Assembly: GCA_051252005.1 (NCBI GenBank)
Contig: JBPOEZ010000003.1
Location: 248,001-312,000 of the forward strand
Direction of reading: 5' to 3'
DNA length: 64,000 bases
From: JACOMS01 sp051252005
GTDB lineage: Bacteria > Pseudomonadota > Alphaproteobacteria > Caulobacterales > Maricaulaceae
Position numbers and translations under genes: made by a program. The notes under the pieces are model-generated. The model saw nothing but the letters and a program-made list of their open reading frames with translations, was not told where the DNA came from and did not search any database. Positions 59,787 through 64,000 of the stretch are shown in pieces; position 1 is the stretch's first letter, and every line of letters starts with the position of its first letter.

Positions 59787-60899
59787 ATGCCGCGTGACCT
59801 TCACACATTATCATTTTCAGAAAAGCGCGACTGGCTTCGCTTGATCCGCACCCCCAATGTAGGGCCAGTGGCGTTTCGAGACCTCCTGCAAAGGTTCGGC
59901 TCCGCTGACGCCGCCTTAACCGCTCTTCCTGAACTAAGCCGAAAAAAGGCAATGGGTATTCCTCCGCTTGGCCAAATAGAAGCCGAAATGGACGCCAACG
60001 ACCAAATCGGAGTTAAACTGATAGCAGCGTGCGAGCCTGATTACCCGGCCTATCTACGCGCCTTAGATCCCCCACCTCCGCTTATTTCTGTCCTTGGGCG
60101 AGTGGATATTTTGCACAGACCATGCGCCGCCATTGTCGGCTCCCGCAATGCATCTGCGATTGGGCAAAAATTTGCCCACCAAATGGCCCACGGTCTCGGC
60201 GAAGCGGGCGTAACTGTCATATCCGGCCTTGCGCGCGGCATAGATACGAGCGCGCACTACGGCGCGCTTTCCTCCGGAACCGCAGCTGTCCTCGGCGGCG
60301 GCGTCGACCATATTTATCCACGCCAAAATACGGATCTATTCCATCAGCTCAAAGAGCAAGGCGCGCTCATATCTGAAAGCCCGCTAGGCTACACAGCAAA
60401 AGCGAGAGACTTCCCTCGCCGTAACAGGATTATTTCTGGCCTTAGCCTCGGCGTTATCGTCATCGAAGCCGCCGAACGATCAGGGACGTTGATCACGGCC
60501 CGATACGCGCTTGAACAAAACCGCGAGGTTATGGCCGCGCCAGGGTCACCGCTTGATCCGCGCACAAAGGGCTGCAACCGACTTATCCGCCAAGGCGCGG
60601 CGTTGATCGAAAATGTAAATGATGTGCTAAATATTTTGGAGCAGTTACCTCGGCCGGGCGTCATGGAGCCAGAAACGCCCTACGTTCCGCAAAGCGAGAC
60701 AATTGACGTTAGCCAGCAAGACATTGCTTCTGCCCGTGCGGAAATTCTAGCTGTTTTATCGCCTACCCCTACTGCCAGAGATACACTCATTCGCACGACT
60801 CAGCTGCCAGTGCCACTTGCAATAGCGGCCCTATTGGAGCTTGAACTTTCCGGCGACATTCACGTCGAACCAGATGGCCGAATTAGCCTTGAGTTTTAG
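59787..60899 (+). CDS. dprA: DNA-processing protein DprA
   Basis: 370 residues. An N-terminal SAM-like region (LIRTPNVGPVAFRDLLQRFG), the Rossmann RecA-loading domain (VGSRNASAIGQKFAHQMAHG; VISGLARGIDTSAHYGALSS; FPRRNRIISGLSLGVIVIEA; SGTLITARYALEQNREVMAA PGS) and a C-terminal winged helix (LSPTPTARDTLIRTTQLPV). It protects incoming single-stranded DNA and loads RecA during transformation. Four bases separate it from plsY, so the two are co-transcribed. Confidence 0.96.
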   Translation: MPRDLHTLSFSEKRDWLRLIRTPNVGPVAFRDLLQRFGSADAALTALPELSRKKAMGIPPLGQIEAEMDANDQIGVKLIAACEPDYPAYLRALDPPPPLISVLGRVDILHRPCAAIVGSRNASAIGQKFAHQMAHGLGEAGVTVISGLARGIDTSAHYGALSSGTAAVLGGGVDHIYPRQNTDLFHQLKEQGALISESPLGYTAKARDFPRRNRIISGLSLGVIVIEAAERSGTLITARYALEQNREVMAAPGSPLDPRTKGCNRLIRQGAALIENVNDVLNILEQLPRPGVMEPETPYVPQSETIDVSQQDIASARAEILAVLSPTPTARDTLIRTTQLPVPLAIAALLELELSGDIHVEPDGRISLEF

Positions 60900-60935
60900 G
60901 CCACGTTTTTGCGCGCACGTAATGCGCTTTTGAAA

Positions 60936-60960
60936 ATAAAAAATAGGCCCTGAAGGCCTA
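60936..60960 (-). terminator. Intrinsic terminator facing fabD
   Basis: On the minus strand TAGGCC-TTCAG-GGCCTA is followed by T residues. It lies about 150 bases past the fabD stop codon, with no gene in between on that strand. The plus strand offers only a short T-poor tail, so it probably serves fabD rather than dprA. Confidence 0.7.
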
Positions 60961-61107
60961 AATTCTAACTTTATTCGGATTACTCTCTAAGCGAGTTTTA
61001 TGAGTCTAAGCAAAAGCAATAAAATTATCGCGCCTATTATAGCATGTATAATGGAGCCTAGAATGCCTCTATTAATACAGTCTAGCTGAACTCTCCGGAC
61101 ACTTGGG

Positions 61108-62052
61108 TTATACAAATGAGGCCGCAAAAGCTTCTAGGCTCTCGGGGCTGTTGAGCGTAGTTCCGTCGACGCCTTTGACAATACGCCGGAGCATGACCGT
61201 TAAAACCTTACCGCACCCCGGCTCTGCGAATTGCGAGATACCCCCCTCGCCGGCCATCCATTCAACAGATTCCCGCCAGCGCACTCGGCCCGTTACTTGG
61301 GTGACAAGATCGGCCCTAATCTGGTCAGGATCACTCACTGGTCTTGCTGTGACATTATTTACAACAGGGACGAGCGGAGCCTTAATCGCCGCGTCTGCGA
61401 GGGCCTCCGCCATAGCCTGAGCCGCAGGGGCCATCATATCACAGTGAAACGGCGCAGAGACTGGCAGCATAACCGCCTTTTTCACGCCGATCTCTCGCGC
61501 AGCGACGGCAGCAGCTTCAACCGCGTCTTTCTCTCCGGACAAAACAATCTGGCCTGTGGCATTGTCATTGGCGATTTGGCAGATACCCACTTTCGCGCCC
61601 GCCGCAGCGGCGGCTTCCGCCGTTTCCAGCGACGCCCCCAAAAGGGCCGCCATAGCGCCCGTCCCGACAGCCACAGCCGACTGCATCGCGTCGCCGCGAA
61701 GACGAAGCAGTCGCGCGGTATCAGACAGATTTAACGCTCCCGCCGCGCAAAGCGCAGAATACTCCCCCAAAGAATGTCCAGCCACGAAAGCGGCTTTGGT
61801 GACATCAATGCCAAACTCAACCTTCAAGGCCTGCATCGCCGCCATAGACGTCGCCATAAGCGCAGGCTGCGTATTGGCAGTAAGTGTCAAATCTTCCATC
61901 GGCCCATTCCAAATCAAAGCTGATAGGTTCTGCGATAGCGCGTCATTAACTTCGTCAAATACAGCCTTTGCAGATGGAAAAGCTTCAGCAAGCTCTTTCC
62001 CCATGCCGACTGACTGACTGCCCTGCCCCGGAAACGTAAATGCGATTGCCAT
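61108..62052 (-). CDS. fabD: Malonyl-CoA:ACP transacylase
   Basis: 314 residues. AFTFPGQGSQSVGMGKELAE at the start, nucleophile Ser in GHSLGEYSAL, Arg in LLRLRGDAMQSA and the catalytic His in SAPFHCDMMAPA. It charges acyl-carrier protein with malonate for fatty-acid elongation. The gene is not next to fabG or acpP in the window. Its divergent neighbour is the coiled-coil gene, with about 180 bases of regulatory DNA between. Confidence 0.96.
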   Translation of the reverse strand: MAIAFTFPGQGSQSVGMGKELAEAFPSAKAVFDEVNDALSQNLSALIWNGPMEDLTLTANTQPALMATSMAAMQALKVEFGIDVTKAAFVAGHSLGEYSALCAAGALNLSDTARLLRLRGDAMQSAVAVGTGAMAALLGASLETAEAAAAAGAKVGICQIANDNATGQIVLSGEKDAVEAAAVAAREIGVKKAVMLPVSAPFHCDMMAPAAQAMAEALADAAIKAPLVPVVNNVTARPVSDPDQIRADLVTQVTGRVRWRESVEWMAGEGGISQFAEPGCGKVLTVMLRRIVKGVDGTTLNSPESLEAFAASFV

Positions 62053-62143
62053 AATAACCCTGCCTAATATTGCTTATTTCAGTGACTGTCTTTCATAAAG
62101 CAGCCCTCTGTCGGGTCAATATATATCGGAGCCTCGAACCATA

Positions 62144-62173
62144 CCAACCGTTAACCTTTAACAGTTGGTTAAC
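62144..62173 (+). promoter_or_regulatory. CtrA box and dyad upstream of the coiled-coil gene
   Basis: TTAA-CAGTTGG-TTAAC at 62158-62173 is a full CtrA match (TTAA-N7-TTAAC). It overlaps a 25-base dyad, CCAAC-c-GTTAA-CCT-TTAAC-a-GTTGG (62144-62168). Both lie just upstream of a -24/-12 element and between divergent genes, so either fabD or the coiled-coil gene could be the target. Confidence 0.65.
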
Positions 62174-62179
62174 TACCTT

Positions 62180-62196
62180 TTGGCACGCTGTGCGCA
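62180..62196 (+). promoter_or_regulatory. Candidate sigma-54 promoter of the coiled-coil gene
   Basis: TTGGCAC-GCTGT-GCGCA: the -24 half is a perfect TTGGCAC, GG and GC are exactly ten bases apart, but the -12 half is GCGC instead of TTGC. The start would be near 62207, about 29 bases before the ATG. Confidence 0.5.
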
Positions 62197-62235
62197 AGAG
62201 AATCAGCCGTACAGGGCCACCCAAGGGACCTTCTT

Positions 62236-63972
62236 ATGTCCATATTTAAACGTTTTTCCTCGCGAGATGGGATCAATGAAGACATTGGTCTCGATCATGA
62301 TGTCTCTGACCTATCGATTGACCTATTCATAGAGGACGATGACGAACACACGGAGGCAGAAGAACTACTCTTGGACACGCCGCACGATGTAGACACGCTC
62401 GAAGCCATCCTCTTCGATGAGTCCCCTCTTGATAGCGACATTACCAGCCCGATTTCTGAAACAAACCCTGCGCTAGAAGCCCTGAAAGACGACGCCTCAA
62501 ACGAAGGCGACGCCGCGCCAACAGAAGCCCCTATCTCTGCGGTGTCTAATGAAGCTTGGATTGAGGAATGGATCGCCCCATTCGAAGACACACCCAACGA
62601 AGACATCATGCAAGTTTTACCAAAGCCTAGTGATGAAGATACGGATGACGTTAGCCTTGATGACGGATACACAGAAACTGTAGATACCGAAACTCCATAT
62701 GCAGATGCCCTCAACACTGATGCTAAAGAAATCGAGATGGACACGGCCTCGCCTGCCGACTTGAAACCTTCCATAGATATCACCGTAGACACCTACATTA
62801 CAAATGTTGAAGACAGCAGCGCCCCTAAGAGCGATACAAACATCTTTAGCGAAGGGCTCAACCTCAGCGAACTCCGTTTGGATATTGTTCGCATTACATC
62901 CGACATAGAAAGCGGCGAGACTTTATACCGCCGCGCGCAGCAACGTATAAATAGCCTCATGGGCTTTCTCGAGAAAGCCGAAGTCGGCCTTTCTGTACTC
63001 AAACGCTTAGAGCCTGAGAACCGCCTTTTGAAATCTGAAAACAGGTCTCAAAAAACGAATATTGAAGCGCAACAATATGCCCTGACCCGCCTTGAGAGCG
63101 ATCTGAAAGACGAAAAAACTGCGGCCTCAAATACAGCTATAAAAATAGAGAGACTCCACCACCAACTCGCGGACCTTCAAGCAACGCTCAAAGAAAAAGA
63201 GCAAGAAAACGAAACGCTAGTCGCCGCAAAAGATGATCACATTGTCAAAGCCGAGCGCGTAAAAACTGATCTCGACATCGAAATCCGGGAGAACAGCTCT
63301 CTACGTGAGCGAATGGCCAATATGGCGACCCAAATCGAGCAGTTGAACTCAGAGCGCTTAGAGCTTTTAGAAGTGACCGAAACACAAAAGGCCGACCAAA
63401 GCGACGCACATGATAAGCGCAATACACTTGAAACGGAGAACGCGGAACTCTTACTGCGGCTTCGCAAATCAGAACGCCAAAGCGACGAAATTCGCGACGA
63501 AATGGTTCAAGTACAGGGCAAGGTCACTGCTTTCAAAACTCACTATGAACAGCAAATTCTACGGCGTAATGATAAAATCTCTGTACTTGAAAGCAAGCTC
63601 ACCGAATTTGAAAAACAAATCAGCTTAAAAGATGACGCATTGCAAGCCACAACGTTTGAAATTTCCGATCTAAAGAAGAGCAATGCGCGCCACGAAATTG
63701 AGCGTGAAAAATTTCGGACCCACATTGCCAACCAGACTGCCCTTCTCAGCAAAAGTGAAAACGAGATGCGTAAAGCAAAACGCGATATAGCAACACTTAG
63801 CACAAGATGCAGAGACCTCACACAAAGCGCCGCGATGGCCCGCATTCGCGAAACGCAGCCCGTTCCGAGCCTCTCTGAGACCCTCACCGCCACGGAAGTC
63901 CATGTCGCCCGAGATGCCCTCGCCACATCGCAAAACTTTCGAAGCCCGTTCCTGGACATAAAAAACCCCTAA
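62236..63972 (+). CDS. Acidic, coiled-coil protein of unknown function
   Basis: 578 residues with AAGGGACC before the ATG. The first 195 residues are highly acidic (runs such as DDDEHTEAEELLLD) and probably disordered. Residues 215-540 form a long coiled coil with heptads (LRLDIVRITSDIESGETLYR; LKRLEPENRLLKSENRSQKT; LEVTETQKADQSDAHDKRNT). A short tail holds RDALATSQNFRSPFLDI. No membrane helix, so cytoplasmic; a scaffold or filament-like role is plausible but not shown. The control region carries CtrA-type and -24/-12 elements. It may be a cell-cycle structural protein; no family recognised. Confidence 0.75.
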   Translation: MSIFKRFSSRDGINEDIGLDHDVSDLSIDLFIEDDDEHTEAEELLLDTPHDVDTLEAILFDESPLDSDITSPISETNPALEALKDDASNEGDAAPTEAPISAVSNEAWIEEWIAPFEDTPNEDIMQVLPKPSDEDTDDVSLDDGYTETVDTETPYADALNTDAKEIEMDTASPADLKPSIDITVDTYITNVEDSSAPKSDTNIFSEGLNLSELRLDIVRITSDIESGETLYRRAQQRINSLMGFLEKAEVGLSVLKRLEPENRLLKSENRSQKTNIEAQQYALTRLESDLKDEKTAASNTAIKIERLHHQLADLQATLKEKEQENETLVAAKDDHIVKAERVKTDLDIEIRENSSLRERMANMATQIEQLNSERLELLEVTETQKADQSDAHDKRNTLETENAELLLRLRKSERQSDEIRDEMVQVQGKVTAFKTHYEQQILRRNDKISVLESKLTEFEKQISLKDDALQATTFEISDLKKSNARHEIEREKFRTHIANQTALLSKSENEMRKAKRDIATLSTRCRDLTQSAAMARIRETQPVPSLSETLTATEVHVARDALATSQNFRSPFLDIKNP

Positions 63973-64000
63973 ATTCGCAGTAAACTCTTGAATTCGCAGT
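63972..64000. repeat. Direct repeat AATTCGCAGT at the window edge
   Basis: AATTCGCAGT occurs at 63972-63981 and 63991-64000, a 19-base period immediately after the coiled-coil stop. The window ends here, so it cannot be said whether this is a longer array. Confidence 0.4.

Noticed and set aside
61021..61090. 29-codon plus-strand ORF after dprA
   Set aside because: No ribosome site and no recognisable composition; lies in the fabD 3' region.
1..64000. CRISPR array, prophage, transposase or toxin-antitoxin genes
   Set aside because: No regularly spaced repeats and no integrase, transposase, capsid or recognised toxin were found; the membrane-protein/XRE pair is not a known toxin-antitoxin type.

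Overview
The window looks like chromosomal DNA of a free-living, probably marine, alphaproteobacterium from the Caulobacterales/Maricaulales (Hyphomonas/Robiginitomaculum-like) side of the class. The reasons are: a clear SpmX homologue (the degenerate-lysozyme polarity factor known from dimorphic stalked bacteria) preceded by a good sigma-54 promoter; two TTAA-N7-TTAA boxes of the CtrA cell-cycle regulator type; the alphaproteobacterial families DUF1489, DUF2155, NDUFA12 and ELM1; and three-hairpin anti-Shine-Dalgarno small RNAs. Base composition is balanced and coding density is high. There is no prophage, insertion sequence, CRISPR array, rRNA or tRNA that I can support.

Layout. 1-5.4 kb: tail of a glutamate-synthase-like gene, an ArsR regulator with a stub partner, a dienelactone hydrolase, a LysM/glycine-zipper lipoprotein and a run of small envelope genes ending in an exported amidohydrolase. 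5.4-7.2 kb: a candidate small RNA, greA and an ELM1 glycosyltransferase-like gene. 7.2-11.6 kb: branched-chain 2-oxoacid dehydrogenase operon (E1alpha, E1beta, E2) with a divergent Lrp-type regulator. 11.6-16.3 kb: PhyH dioxygenase, an ABM-MarR pair behind a 36-bp palindrome, a secreted protein, a SulP transporter and DUF1489. 16.4-20.8 kb: a JmjC/cupin-like protein, SpmX and an ATM1-type ABC exporter. 20.8-25.9 kb: YggT, RmlA, MscL, IHF-beta, an acyl-CoA dehydrogenase, a cold-shock protein and a cytochrome c. 25.9-32.6 kb: an outer-membrane protein, Aat, and the run radA-cvpA-purF-SDR-NDUFA12-DUF2155. 32.6-34.9 kb is the only gene-poor part: dispersed palindromic repeats, a membrane protein/XRE regulator pair with repeated operators, and a structured stretch with decayed reading frames. 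34.9-42.4 kb: TrxB and LysR, an anti-SD small RNA, a hybrid histidine kinase, Dps, an aspartate aminotransferase, a DMT transporter and a 40-residue membrane peptide. 42.5-45.9 kb: a TonB-like EP-repeat protein and RlpA. 45.9-52.1 kb: surface-glycan genes (two GT2, GT39, O-antigen ligase) plus a YiiX-like hydrolase. 52.1-64 kb: yidD-thrS, a methyltransferase, chorismate mutase/prephenate dehydrogenase, a PlpD-type patatin autotransporter, plsY, dprA, fabD and a CtrA/sigma-54-preceded coiled-coil protein.

How it fits together. Most genes are housekeeping or envelope genes. The most distinctive layer is regulatory: spmX and the last coiled-coil gene both carry GG-N10-GC (-24/-12) promoters with a dyad just upstream, two genes have CtrA-type boxes, and two intergenic regions encode short RNAs whose loops expose sequence complementary to ribosome-binding sites. 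This suggests that parts of the window belong to the cell-cycle/polarity programme of a dimorphic bacterium. All promoter, operator and RNA calls are made by eye and none has been tested.
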